From NCBI RefSeq assembly GCF_012985205.1, contig NZ_JABEKS010000001.1, forward strand, positions 2,604,001 through 2,668,000: a DNA stretch of 64,000 nt. Direction: 5' to 3'. This document shows, one piece after another, positions 17,269-25,391 of this stretch. The notes under the pieces were generated by a model. That model was given only the letters and a program-made list of their open reading frames with translations. It had not been told where the DNA came from and searched no databases. A program made the translations under genes and the position numbers. Within the stretch, counting starts at the first letter, position 1. Each line of letters starts with the position of its first letter. The DNA is from Planctomonas sp. JC2975 (GTDB lineage: Bacteria > Actinomycetota > Actinomycetes > Actinomycetales > Microbacteriaceae).

Positions 17269-18225
17269 GTGCGGCAGATCATCATCATCGGTTCCGGCCC
17301 TGCCGGTTACACCGCGGCAATCTACGCGGCCCGCGCCAATCTGGAGCCGCTCGTCATCGCCAGTTCCGTCGAGGCGGGCGGTGAGTTGATGAACACCACA
17401 GAGGTGGAGAACTTCCCGGGATTCCCAGACGGCATCATGGGACCCGACCTGATGGCGAAGCTGCAGGTGCAAGCCGAGAAGTTCGGCGCCGAGGTGCTGT
17501 ACGACGACGTCGTATCGCTCGAGCTCTCCGAGGAGATCAAGAAGGTCACCGTCGGAAGCGGCGAGACGTTCGAGGCCAAGACGGTGATCTTCGCGACCGG
17601 ATCCGCGTACCGCAAGCTCGGGCTTCCCGAGGAGGAGCACCTCTCCGGTCACGGCCTGTCGTGGTGCGCGACGTGCGACGGATTCTTCTTCCGCGAGAAG
17701 ACCATCGCGGTCGTCGGCGGAGGAGACTCAGCCGTCGAGGAGGCCACGTTCCTCACACGCTTCGCGTCGAAGGTCTACGTGATCCACCGCCGCGACCAAC
17801 TGCGTGCATCCAAGATCATGCAGGATCGCGCGTTCGAGAACGACAAGATCGAGTTCGTTTGGAACAGCGAGGTCGTCTCGATCAACGGTGACGGCGCTGT
17901 CGACGGCGTGACGCTGCGCGACACGGTCACGGGGGAGCAGCGTGTGCTGCCCCTCGACGGACTCTTCGTCGCCATCGGCAACGACCCTCGCACGCACTTG
18001 GTGCACGGCCAGCTCGATCTCACCGGCGAAGGGACCATCGCCGTCGCCGGTCGTAGCTCGAAGACCAACCTCGAGGGTGTTTTCGCCGCGGGCGACGTTG
18101 TCGATCCGACCTACCGTCAGGCCGTCACCGCCGCAGCGAGCGGAACCGTCGCCGCCCTGGACGCCGAGCATTACCTGGCCGCCCTCGAGCAGGCCGAACA
18201 CGAGGCGCTGACCCTCGCGAACTGA
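17269..18225 (+). CDS. trxB: Thioredoxin-disulfide reductase
   Basis: 318 residues, normal length. FAD motif GSGPAG (8-13), redox-active CATC (133-136), NADPH motif GGGDSA (150-155) with HRR (173-175), and a C-terminal FAD motif containing GVFAAGDV. The start is the GTG at 17269 with GAGGAG just upstream. It uses NADPH to reduce thioredoxin, encoded 55 bp downstream. A SigR-type promoter (17143-17168) suggests induction by disulfide stress. Conserved partner sigM, found here in mycobacteria, is absent. Confidence 0.97.
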   Translation: MRQIIIIGSGPAGYTAAIYAARANLEPLVIASSVEAGGELMNTTEVENFPGFPDGIMGPDLMAKLQVQAEKFGAEVLYDDVVSLELSEEIKKVTVGSGETFEAKTVIFATGSAYRKLGLPEEEHLSGHGLSWCATCDGFFFREKTIAVVGGGDSAVEEATFLTRFASKVYVIHRRDQLRASKIMQDRAFENDKIEFVWNSEVVSINGDGAVDGVTLRDTVTGEQRVLPLDGLFVAIGNDPRTHLVHGQLDLTGEGTIAVAGRSSKTNLEGVFAAGDVVDPTYRQAVTAAASGTVAALDAEHYLAALEQAEHEALTLAN

Positions 18226-18280
18226 CTCTTCGGATGCCGCGCAGCGGCTTCCCGAATCCAGACCCTATAGAAGGAGAACA

Positions 18281-18607
18281 ATGTCCACCGCCAAGTCCGT
18301 CACCGACGCCTCGTTTCAGCAGGACGTCCTCGACAGCGAGAAGACCATCCTGGTCGACTTCTGGGCCGAGTGGTGCGGTCCGTGTCGCGCGGTCGCGCCG
18401 ATCCTCGACCAGATCGCCGCTGAGCACGGCGACAAGATCGAGATCGTCAAGCTGAACGTCGACGAGAACCCGCAGACCGCTTTCAAGTACCAGATCACGT
18501 CGATCCCGGCACTGAAGGTCTACCAGGGCGGAGAGGTCGTCAAGACCGTCATCGGCGCCAAGCCGAAGCCCGCCCTCGAAGCCGACCTGGCCGCCTACAT
18601 CTCGTAG
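18281..18607 (+). CDS. trxA: Thioredoxin
   Basis: 108 residues with the active site WCGPC (31-35) after ILVDFWAE and the cis-Pro segment ITSIPALKVYQGG near 72-84. The ribosome site AGAAGGAG lies at 18270-18277. It is co-transcribed with trxB and closed by a strong terminator. Small cytosolic disulfide reductase supplying ribonucleotide reductase and repair of oxidised proteins. Confidence 0.97.
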   Translation: MSTAKSVTDASFQQDVLDSEKTILVDFWAEWCGPCRAVAPILDQIAAEHGDKIEIVKLNVDENPQTAFKYQITSIPALKVYQGGEVVKTVIGAKPKPALEADLAAYIS

Positions 18608-18624
18608 TCGGTCGCAGGCTCGCA

Positions 18625-18658
18625 CGCCCGCCCGGCATACGCCGGGCGGGCGTTTTCT
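18625..18658 (+). terminator. Rho-independent terminator of trxB-trxA
   Basis: CGCCCGCCCGGC (18625-18636) pairs with GCCGGGCGGGCG (18641-18652), a 12-bp perfect stem with loop ATAC, followed by TTTTC. It lies 17 bp past the trxA stop. Confidence 0.9.
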
Positions 18659-18849
18659 ATCTCCGGCCCTCTCGCGGATCATCGGCCGCACAGTACCGCT
18701 CGTCGAGCCCGTCGAAGCCAGCGACTTGAAGACGCTCGCTTCGACGAGTTCAACCGGCGGCTACCGGTCACCACCCGCACCTCGAACCCCAGCAAGTTCG
18801 CGGACAGGCATCCCCTACCATGGAATCCACGCCCAGAACGGAATGACAC

Positions 18850-20169
18850 GTGATTGAAAACGGCAGCCTGCGCAGCGCAGGCAACAACCTCGACCCCTGG
18901 TACTCGCACTACGCGCAGCGCACGGCCGGCCTGGCCGCCAGTGAGGTTCGAGCTCTGTTCGCCGTCGCCTCGAGGCCCGAAGTGGTCTCGCTGGCGGGCG
19001 GCATGCCGTATGTCTCCGCTCTTCCCGAGGATCTCGTCGTCGGGGCGATGGAACGCGTCATGCGCGAGCAGGGCCCCGTCGCCCTGCAGTACGGATCGGG
19101 TCAAGGCGTTCCGCTGCTCCGTGAGCAGATCACCGAGGTGATGGCGCTCGAGGGGATCAGCGCAAGCGCCGACGATGTCATCATCACGACGGGATCACAG
19201 CACGCTCTCGAGCTGTTTTCGAAGCTGTTCATCGACCCGGGCGACTTGGTGCTCGCCGAGGGACCGAGCTACGTGACGGCTCTCGTCATCTTCAAGTCGT
19301 ATCAGGCGGATGTCGACCATGTGCCCATGGACGAATACGGCCTGATCCCCGAGGCGCTCCGCGAGCACATCGCGAATGCCCGTGCGGTGGGACGCAGCAT
19401 CAAGTTCCTCTACACGATCCCCACCTTCCACAACCCGGCCGGGGTGACGCTCACTTGGGAGCGCAGGCTGGAGATCCTCGAGATCTGCCGCGAGAACGAC
19501 ATCTTGGTACTCGAAGACAATCCGTACGGACTGCTCTACTTCGATCAGAAGCCGCCGGCGGCGATGCGTTCGATCGACGAGGACGGCGTCGTGTACCTCG
19601 GTACGTTCTCCAAGACTCTCGCCCCCGGGCTGCGCGTCGGATGGGCGCTCGCGCCGCATGCCATCCGCGAGAAGCTCATCCTCGCCAACGAGGCCGCCGT
19701 GCTCAGCCCGAGCTCGTTCACTCAGCTGGTCGTCTCCCAGTACCTCAGTGACGCGGATTGGCGCGGCCAGATCGACACCTTCAGGGGTGTCTACCGCGAG
19801 CGGAAACAGGCGATGATCTCCGCACTGGAGGAGTACCTTCCCGATCTCTCGTGGACAGACCCGAACGGCGGATTCTATGTGTGGCTCACGTTGCCCGAGC
19901 CGCTGGATTCCAAGGCGATGCTGCCGCGCGCGGTGACGGAACTCGTCGCCTATACGCCCGGCACGGCGTTCTACGCGAACGGCGACGGCGCGCAGAACAT
20001 CCGGCTTTCGTTCTGTTACCCGACTCCCGCGTCCATCCGGGTCGGTGTTCGCAGGCTGGCCAACGTCATCAACGGTGAGCTCGACCTGCTCGACACCTTC
20101 AAGGGATCGGGACAGCTCCGTGCGGAACGCGCGACGGCCAACACGTTCCCTCCGTCCGACCTTCGCTGA
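18850..20169 (+). CDS. PLP-dependent class I/II aminotransferase
   Basis: 439 residues, fold type I, closest in style to 2-aminoadipate/MocR-type aminotransferases without the DNA-binding domain. PLP Lys255 lies in GTFSKTLAPGLRVGW; SLAGGMP (47-53), TTGSQHAL (113-120), FHNPAGVT (193-200) and EDNPYGLL (222-229) are the usual cofactor and substrate segments. The start is the GTG at 18850. It is 24 bp upstream of a D-Ala-D-Ala ligase-like gene, so a role in amino-acid supply for the wall is possible; the substrate is unknown. Confidence 0.85.
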   Translation: MIENGSLRSAGNNLDPWYSHYAQRTAGLAASEVRALFAVASRPEVVSLAGGMPYVSALPEDLVVGAMERVMREQGPVALQYGSGQGVPLLREQITEVMALEGISASADDVIITTGSQHALELFSKLFIDPGDLVLAEGPSYVTALVIFKSYQADVDHVPMDEYGLIPEALREHIANARAVGRSIKFLYTIPTFHNPAGVTLTWERRLEILEICRENDILVLEDNPYGLLYFDQKPPAAMRSIDEDGVVYLGTFSKTLAPGLRVGWALAPHAIREKLILANEAAVLSPSSFTQLVVSQYLSDADWRGQIDTFRGVYRERKQAMISALEEYLPDLSWTDPNGGFYVWLTLPEPLDSKAMLPRAVTELVAYTPGTAFYANGDGAQNIRLSFCYPTPASIRVGVRRLANVINGELDLLDTFKGSGQLRAERATANTFPPSDLR

Positions 20170-20193
20170 CTCCTACCGGAGAAGGGCTGCACC

Positions 20194-21165
20194 ATGACTG
20201 ACTTCGAACGCCTCAACGTGCTCGTGCTCGCCGGCGGCATTTCCCACGAACGAGACGTCTCGCTGCGATCCGGCAGGCGGGTCGCGGACGGGCTCGCCGC
20301 GCACGGTCACAAGGTGACAGTGCGTGAGCCGGACGCGACGCTCCTTGCGAGCATCCGCGACGTGAATCCCGATGTGGTGTGGCCCGCTCTCCACGGAGCG
20401 AGCGGCGAGAACGGTGCACTCCGGGCCCTCCTCACGGCGGCCGGCGTGCCGTTCGTCGGCGCGGATGCGGAATCCGCCCGTCTCGCCTGGCTCAAGCCCG
20501 TTGCCAAGACGGTCGTGAGCCGGGCAGGCGTCGATACCCCGGCATCCGTCACGATTCCGACCGAGACGTTCCGCGAGCTCGGCGCCGTCAGCGTGCTCGA
20601 GGCACTCGGCGACGCGCTCACACCCCCGCTCGTCGTCAAGCCGGCCGAAGGCGGATCCGCTCAGGGTGTGACCTACGTGGATGACATCGCCGATCTGCCG
20701 CGCGCCCTTGTCAACGCCTACACGTACAACGACGTCGCGTTGATCGAGCGGCGCGTGACGGGGATCGAGGTCGCCGTCACGGTTCTGGACACCGGCGCCG
20801 GTCCCATCGCACTTCCCGCCGTCGAGATCGTGCCGCGCAACGGCGTGTACAGCTTCGAGGCCAGGTACAACGCGGGGGAGACCAGTTTCTTCACGCCAGC
20901 CAGACTCACGGATGCCGCCACCTCGCGCGTCGCAGATGTCGCCATCGCCGCGCACGAGGCCCTCGGCCTCCGCCACCTCTCGCGCATCGACCTGATCGTG
21001 GATCCTTCCGGAGCGCCATGGTTCCTGGAGGCGAACGTCCTGCCGGGTCTTACGGAGACCTCGCTCGTCCCTCTGGCGATCGAGGCCGCCGGATTCGACC
21101 TCGGTGCCGTGTACGCGGGCTTGGCCGAGCAGGCGATTCGCGACGGGTTGAGCCTGGCTAGGTAG
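20194..21165 (+). CDS. ddl: D-alanine-D-alanine ligase family protein
   Basis: 323 residues, ATP-grasp fold. Visible are GGISHERDVSLRSG (14-27), ALHGASGENGALRALL (65-80), the ATP-lid region VVKPAEGGSAQGV (147-159) and the metal-binding FLEANVLPGLT (277-287). Two motifs deviate from the common pattern: GENG in place of GEDG and EAN in place of EVN/EIN. It probably joins two D-Ala for peptidoglycan, but with these changes a second, divergent Ddl or another D-amino-acid ligase is possible. It forms an operon with the aminotransferase. Confidence 0.8.
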   Translation: MTDFERLNVLVLAGGISHERDVSLRSGRRVADGLAAHGHKVTVREPDATLLASIRDVNPDVVWPALHGASGENGALRALLTAAGVPFVGADAESARLAWLKPVAKTVVSRAGVDTPASVTIPTETFRELGAVSVLEALGDALTPPLVVKPAEGGSAQGVTYVDDIADLPRALVNAYTYNDVALIERRVTGIEVAVTVLDTGAGPIALPAVEIVPRNGVYSFEARYNAGETSFFTPARLTDAATSRVADVAIAAHEALGLRHLSRIDLIVDPSGAPWFLEANVLPGLTETSLVPLAIEAAGFDLGAVYAGLAEQAIRDGLSLAR

Positions 21166-21171
21166 CTGCCG

Positions 21172-21194
21172 AGCCCGCGACGCGGGCTTGCTCC
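21172..21194 (+). terminator. Hairpin after ddl
   Basis: AGCCCGC (21172-21178), loop GAC, GCGGGCT (21182-21188), followed by TGCTCC, starts seven bases past the ddl stop. Short stem and no clear U-run. Confidence 0.5.
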
Positions 21195-21301
21195 CCGCTG
21201 CGTCCGCGGCGTCTGGCATTCCGTCACTCGACGGCGTGTGTCGTCCTCGGTTTCCGAGTTTGCACGGTGCACCAGTCCGCGTAGTGCAACAGGAACAGCA
21301 A

Positions 21302-21317
21302 CGTTTCACGTGAAACA
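21302..21317. other. parS: parS site 1
   Basis: CGTTTCACGTGAAACA, 15 of 16 matches to the bacterial parS consensus. ParB-binding centromere site; left end of the tandem array. Confidence 0.9.
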
Positions 21318-21466
21318 CGGTGATCCGGCACCGGTCCCGCTGGGCGCATCACGCAAGCGAAACTCGCTTGCGCCCTAGGACCCGATCCAATCCGCTCCCA
21401 AGGATCGCCCTGCGGGCTCGCGTCCAAGTCGGACTGTTCAGTTCAGCCTGCTCGTTGCGTCTCCGA

Positions 21467-21482
21467 TGTTTCACCTGAAACG
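21467..21482. other. parS: parS-like site 2 (degenerate)
   Basis: TGTTTCACCTGAAACG: the central CACGTG is changed to CACCTG, which breaks the palindrome, so ParB binding is doubtful. Kept because it occupies the expected place in the repeat. Confidence 0.6.
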
Positions 21483-21627
21483 CGGTAATCCGACGCCGGT
21501 TCCAGTGGGCGCGACAGAAGCGGACCACGCTCGTGCCCTAAGGCCCGATCCACGTCCATGGATCACCCTCGTGGGCTCGCGTTCCAAGCCGGACTGCTCC
21601 TCAGTTCAAGCTGTTTGTCGCCTGCGA

Positions 21628-21643
21628 TGTTTCACGTGAAACG
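21628..21643. other. parS: parS site 3
   Basis: TGTTTCACGTGAAACG, 15 of 16 matches to consensus. Confidence 0.9.
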
Positions 21644-21778
21644 CGGTGATGCGGTGAATGCCCGGCGAACCCGCGAGTCAAGCGCCGCATGGCGGGTGCT
21701 CAGATGTCCTGCCCGCCAACGTCGGTGCCCGCTGTGTGGCACGTCGACCCGAGCCCATTCGATTTGTCAGCCGCAGTT

Positions 21779-21794
21779 GGTTTCACGTGAAAAC
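21779..21794. other. parS: parS-like site 4 (one-base change at the edge)
   Basis: GGTTTCACGTGAAAAC: the core TTTCACGTGAAA is intact but the right arm has an inserted A. Weak or intermediate ParB binding is expected. Confidence 0.7.
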
Positions 21795-21933
21795 ACGGTG
21801 ATGCGGCGGATGCGCGCCCAGTCCACGATTCAAGCGCCGCCCGCATGGCTGGATGTCCGAAGTCCCATCCACCAAGGTCGGTTCCCTCTATTTCTCACGT
21901 CCACCCGAGCGATTCGGTCTGTCAGCCACAGTT

Positions 21934-21949
21934 GGTTTCACGTGAAACA
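21934..21949. other. parS: parS site 5
   Basis: GGTTTCACGTGAAACA, 15 of 16 matches to consensus; right end of the tandem array. Confidence 0.9.
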
Positions 21950-22156
21950 TGAACGAGTGAACGGAGTACCGTCCTGCAGTGACCGGTTGCGAGATCATCC
22001 GACGCCCTCCGAGACCATCGGATCACCGCTCGACAGTCAACAGCCCACATACCTACGTATCGAGGATGGAAGCGATCACTTGACGGTGCGAGGGTATCCG
22101 CCGTGAGACCGGGCGGTGCGAAATCATCGAGATCTCGTCAGTGTCACCAAGCGCAC

Positions 22157-22172
22157 TGTTTCACGTGAAACA
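22157..22172. other. parS: parS site 6 (perfect)
   Basis: TGTTTCACGTGAAACA, a perfect match. Flanking sequence no longer resembles the tandem repeat. Confidence 0.95.
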
Positions 22173-22581
22173 TCCGCACTGGACGCCCTGCATCACTGCT
22201 GCCGCATCGCCGAGCACCGATCCCTGAGGACAGTCGACCACCAACCATCCCTGGTTGGACCGCCTGAGCCAGCGCGAGATCGACCGCGAAAACCAGCTTG
22301 AGAACGACGGCGCCCCGCGAAAACGAACATTTGCGCGAGCGTTGAACGAGCGCGGGAGAAAGGGGGTGAGCGCTATACGAGCGCGAGCGCGAGCGCGAAC
22401 CCGAGGCAGAGCGCGAGCGCGAACCTGCGAGCGCGAACCTGCGCGCGAGAACGAGCGCGAGAACGAGCTCGGGCACGTGAGCGAGCGCGAGAACAATCAG
22501 ACGCAGAAGCCACAGACGCGTCGCGCGATGGCTCAGTGACCCCCGTCTCGCAAACGTTTGCCCTGAGCCACGCGCCTCGGA
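22173..22581. repeat. Low-complexity GAGCGCGA tract between parS and pdxH
   Basis: From about 22372 to 22495 the sequence is built of GAGCGCGA/GAGCGCGAAC units in imperfect tandem, broken by CGAGAACGAG variants. ORFs on both strands through it encode only Arg/Glu- or Arg/Ser-rich strings, so I treat it as non-coding. The flanks (22173-22370 and 22500-22581) show nothing else assignable. Confidence 0.6.
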
Positions 22582-23238
22582 TCAGGACTGCAGCCGCTGC
22601 TTCACCCACGAGTCGCCGGTTCGGTCGTAGCGCAGGCGGATGTGGTCCCGGCTCGGGGATCCCTGCCAGAACTCGATCGACGCCGGCTCGATGCGCCACA
22701 CGGACCAGTCGGCAGAGACGAGCAGCGGGTCGGCATCGATCGCGACGCGAGCCTCGTCCACGCTGGAAGCCAGCGCTGATTCGTCCACCACGGGTTCGCT
22801 CTGCCTGTGTGCGAGAACGAGGGCTCGTGCATCCGGATGCCGCGCCAAGAAATCCCGAGCGGAGTCTTCCGCCGATCCACGGGTCGCTTCGCCGCGAATC
22901 CGGACGGCGCGAGCCAACGCGGTCCAATAGAACGTCAATGCACACCACGGATTCGCCTCGAGCTGCCGTCCTTTGGCCGACTCCGCACTGGTGGCGATCT
23001 CGAACGATCCCTCGGCGGTCACGTCCTTGAGAATCAGCACGCGCGCGTCCGGATGACCAGCACCATCAACCGTCGACAGCGTCGCGGCATGGGGTTCCGG
23101 AACGCCTGCGTCGATCGCGTACCCGAGCCACTCGACGAACAATGACCGTGGTTCACAGGGCGCCTCGGCAAGATCCCATCGGGCTGGCGAGCCGACGAGC
23201 GTGGGGAGTGAACGGAGTCGGTCACGGAGATCAGTCAT
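22582..23238 (-). CDS. pdxH: Pyridoxamine 5'-phosphate oxidase
   Basis: 218 residues, FMN-dependent split-barrel fold. Family segments: RVLILKDV (around 68-75), the KGRQLEANPWCALTFYWTALARAVRIRG block (about 88-115) and the C-terminal WRIEPASIEFWQG with RLRYDR. It oxidises pyridoxine or pyridoxamine phosphate to PLP, the cofactor of the nearby aminotransferase. I start at the ATG at 23238; the upstream in-frame extension is Arg-rich and unlikely. The gene sits inside the parS domain, between sites 6 and 7. Confidence 0.92.
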   Translation of the reverse strand: MTDLRDRLRSLPTLVGSPARWDLAEAPCEPRSLFVEWLGYAIDAGVPEPHAATLSTVDGAGHPDARVLILKDVTAEGSFEIATSAESAKGRQLEANPWCALTFYWTALARAVRIRGEATRGSAEDSARDFLARHPDARALVLAHRQSEPVVDESALASSVDEARVAIDADPLLVSADWSVWRIEPASIEFWQGSPSRDHIRLRYDRTGDSWVKQRLQS

Positions 23239-23525
23239 GGCACGATACTGCCAGCAGTCGCCATGCGCCACGTACCGATCCCTCTCGACGTCGACCGTCA
23301 GGATCCGACCGTTTCGAACCCGCGTGCGCCCGCCAGATCGCTCCCTCGACATCGACATCTCCGCAACGAGCGCAGCAGCGGGGGAGCGTCGGTTCAGTCG
23401 CAGGACCCGCACGTACCATCAGGGGCGCAATGCCGCCTTCGCGCACATCCTATGGAATAGTCGCTCGAGCACAGACCGGACCGCCAGTCGGTTGCACCTG
23501 ACACAGAAGGAGATAACTCCCGGGA

Positions 23526-23541
23526 TGTTTCACGTGAAACA
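23526..23541. other. parS: parS site 7 (perfect)
   Basis: TGTTTCACGTGAAACA, a perfect match, in the gap upstream of pdxH. Confidence 0.95.
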
Positions 23542-23878
23542 CCGCCGCTGAGGGAATACTAGAGCCGGAACGCTTCTGCTTCCAAGACTTCGCGATCCAG
23601 TGCCTCACACCGAAGACGAGGGTTCTGCTCTGCTCGTCACGAGCGTGTATTCCGAGAGCATCGGGCCACGGCACCCGTCGATACCGACACGTGCAGCGCC
23701 TAAGTACCCAGCCGCGAGCGACCGGCGCGCTACATTTCGCCCGTCGTCGATACGATCCCTGATCGTTCGCCGATACCCCAACCCAACTGCATCAGCGGTG
23801 TGACGGTGGGCAGGCGGAACACTCACATGATGCTCGACCACTCGCCGCCATGAGCTCTCGGTCACGCTCACGCCGCGA

Positions 23879-23894
23879 GGTTTCACGTGAAACA
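23879..23894. other. parS: parS site 8
   Basis: GGTTTCACGTGAAACA, 15 of 16 matches, 353 bp from site 7. Confidence 0.9.
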
Positions 23895-24104
23895 TCGGAC
23901 CGGTTGCCACGTTCTGGCTGGTACGAACGGACGGCTCCAGCATCAATCCGACGCCAGCTGCTGAAGATCCGAATGCGCGCGTCCGTGGAAAGGGCTCCGG
24001 GACCCGCGCCCGACCCTTCAGGCTCTGAGCTCCGGTTCAACGACGCATGCCACGGACGGAATGTCATCGTCCGCCGGCAACCGAACCTTACGACCGGGTG
24101 CCGC

Positions 24105-24130
24105 CTCCCGTGCGGCCTGTCGCACGGGAG
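24105..24130. terminator. Stable hairpin 238 bp past parB
   Basis: A 10-bp perfect stem with six-base loop (CTCCCGTGCG / CGCACGGGAG). No U-run on either side. Could stop parA-parB transcription entering the parS region. Confidence 0.35.
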
Positions 24131-24367
24131 TCCGAAGCCCCTGTCCGCTGGCGCCTCAGCTGAGTGGCGAACAGGCAGCCCGAGCCTGCGCTTGCGTGGC
24201 CGACCCACGCAATTCCGCCCGACCCACGCCGCCCGCGTCGCATGTTGATCCGAGCTCGCAAAACGACGTCCGGATCGTCTGAAGAATCCTTAGGCGCAGT
24301 CGCTCCGCACCTGCTTGCGCTCCGCTCAGGTACCGCAACGAGCCAGCCGAGTCGAGCACGGGAAGCC

Positions 24368-25324
24368 TCAGCCCGCGTACGGCCCCTCACCGATTTCGCC
24401 GAGGATGCGGTTGAGGTCCTGCACCGAGGCGAACTCGATGGTGACCTGACCCTTGCGTGCGCCGAGCGTCACCTTCACTCGCGTGTTCAAGCGGTCACCG
24501 AGGCGATCGGCGACTTCATTAAGGTGGCCTTGGCGCTTGCCGGCGGCCGGTCGGGGCTTCGCGGGCTTGGCAGACGGGCTCACGAGAGCCTCGGCGGCTC
24601 GCACCGAGAGGTCCTCGTTCACGATCTTGTCCGCGATCTTCTGCATCGCCTCCGGGTCACCGGCGGCGAGGATCGCGCGGGCGTGGCCCGCCGTCAGAAC
24701 GCCGGCGGCGACTCTCTGCTGCACAGGTGCCGGCAGCTTGAGAAGGCGGATGGTGTTCGTGATCTGCGGTCGCGATCGTCCGATCTTGGTGGCGAGCTCG
24801 TCCTGCGTGATGCCGAAGTCGGCGAGAAGCTGCTGATACGCCGAGGCCTCCTCGAGCGGATTCAGCTGGGATCGGTGGAGGTTCTCCAGCAGCGCGTCGC
24901 GCAGCATGTCCTCATCCGCCGTTTCCTTGACGACAGCAGGAATCGTCTCGAGCCCCAGAGTCTTGGACGCACGCAAGCGGCGCTCGCCCATGATGAGCTC
25001 GTACTTGCCAGGAAGGCCGGTCAGCGGACGGACGACGACGGGCTGCAGAACACCGACCTCGCGGATGCTTGCGACAAGCTCGTCCAACGCCTCCTGGTCG
25101 AACTCAGTGCGCGGCTGCTGGGCGTTGGGAACGATGTCATCGGGGGAGAGGCTGGCCAGTCTCGCGCCCGGAACGGCGACGAGGCCGTCGGACTCCGCGG
25201 TCATGACCGGCGTCGTTCCGTGATCCTCGCTGAAGAAGACGTCGATGGGGCGATGCGTGTCGCTGTCCGTGGTGGGGATCAGCGCGCCGATTCCGCGGCC
25301 CAAACCCGTGCGCTTCGCTGCCAT
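24368..25324 (-). CDS. parB: Chromosome partitioning protein ParB
   Basis: 318 residues from the ATG at 25324. The CTPase/ParB motif GERRLRAS is at 113-120, with the second box ENLHRSQLNPLEEA (147-160). The helix-turn-helix that reads parS follows (about 172-192, GITQDELATKIGRSRPQITN). The C-terminal dimerisation domain is preceded by a Lys/Pro/Ala linker. The N terminus AKRTGLGRGIGALIP is the ParA-stimulating peptide. It spreads as a CTP-dependent clamp from the ten nearby parS sites. Confidence 0.97.
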   Translation of the reverse strand: MAAKRTGLGRGIGALIPTTDSDTHRPIDVFFSEDHGTTPVMTAESDGLVAVPGARLASLSPDDIVPNAQQPRTEFDQEALDELVASIREVGVLQPVVVRPLTGLPGKYELIMGERRLRASKTLGLETIPAVVKETADEDMLRDALLENLHRSQLNPLEEASAYQQLLADFGITQDELATKIGRSRPQITNTIRLLKLPAPVQQRVAAGVLTAGHARAILAAGDPEAMQKIADKIVNEDLSVRAAEALVSPSAKPAKPRPAAGKRQGHLNEVADRLGDRLNTRVKVTLGARKGQVTIEFASVQDLNRILGEIGEGPYAG

Positions 25325-25391
25325 GGTGTCGTGTTTCCTCGTCTGCCGCTGCGTGCGGCCTCGGCGATATGGATGGTGCTGATGCGGCCGA

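Larger units (their letters stand above)
21302..21949. repeat. Tandem parS array: five parS sites in diverged direct repeats
   Basis: parS-type sites lie at 21302, 21467, 21628, 21779 and 21934, spaced 165, 161, 151 and 155 bp. The spacers are recognisably related. All four begin with a CGGTGATCCGG-like sequence just after the site. The first two share GGGCTCGCG and CCAAGNCGGACTG blocks; the last two share CAAGCGCCGC and TCAGCCNCAGTTGG blocks. This points to amplification by tandem duplication and later divergence. No gene is present. Confidence 0.85.
23239..24367. other. 1.1-kb gene-free region inside the centromere domain
   Basis: No credible gene on either strand: long ORFs are Arg/Ser-rich shadows and several simply read through parS (FHVKH). 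It holds parS sites 7 and 8 and a perfect 10-bp hairpin CTCCCGTGCG (24105-24114), loop GCCTGT, CGCACGGGAG (24121-24130). The rest shows nothing assignable. Confidence 0.6.

Noticed and set aside
22255-22539. 94-residue ORF rich in Arg/Glu (plus) and a similar one on the minus strand
   Set aside because: Both read through the GAGCGCGA repeat tract and have low-complexity composition with no ribosome site; treated as non-coding.
23201-23551. 116-residue ORF near parS site 7, ending FHVKHRR
   Set aside because: It overlaps pdxH antisense, is Arg/Ser-rich, and its C terminus is just translated parS.
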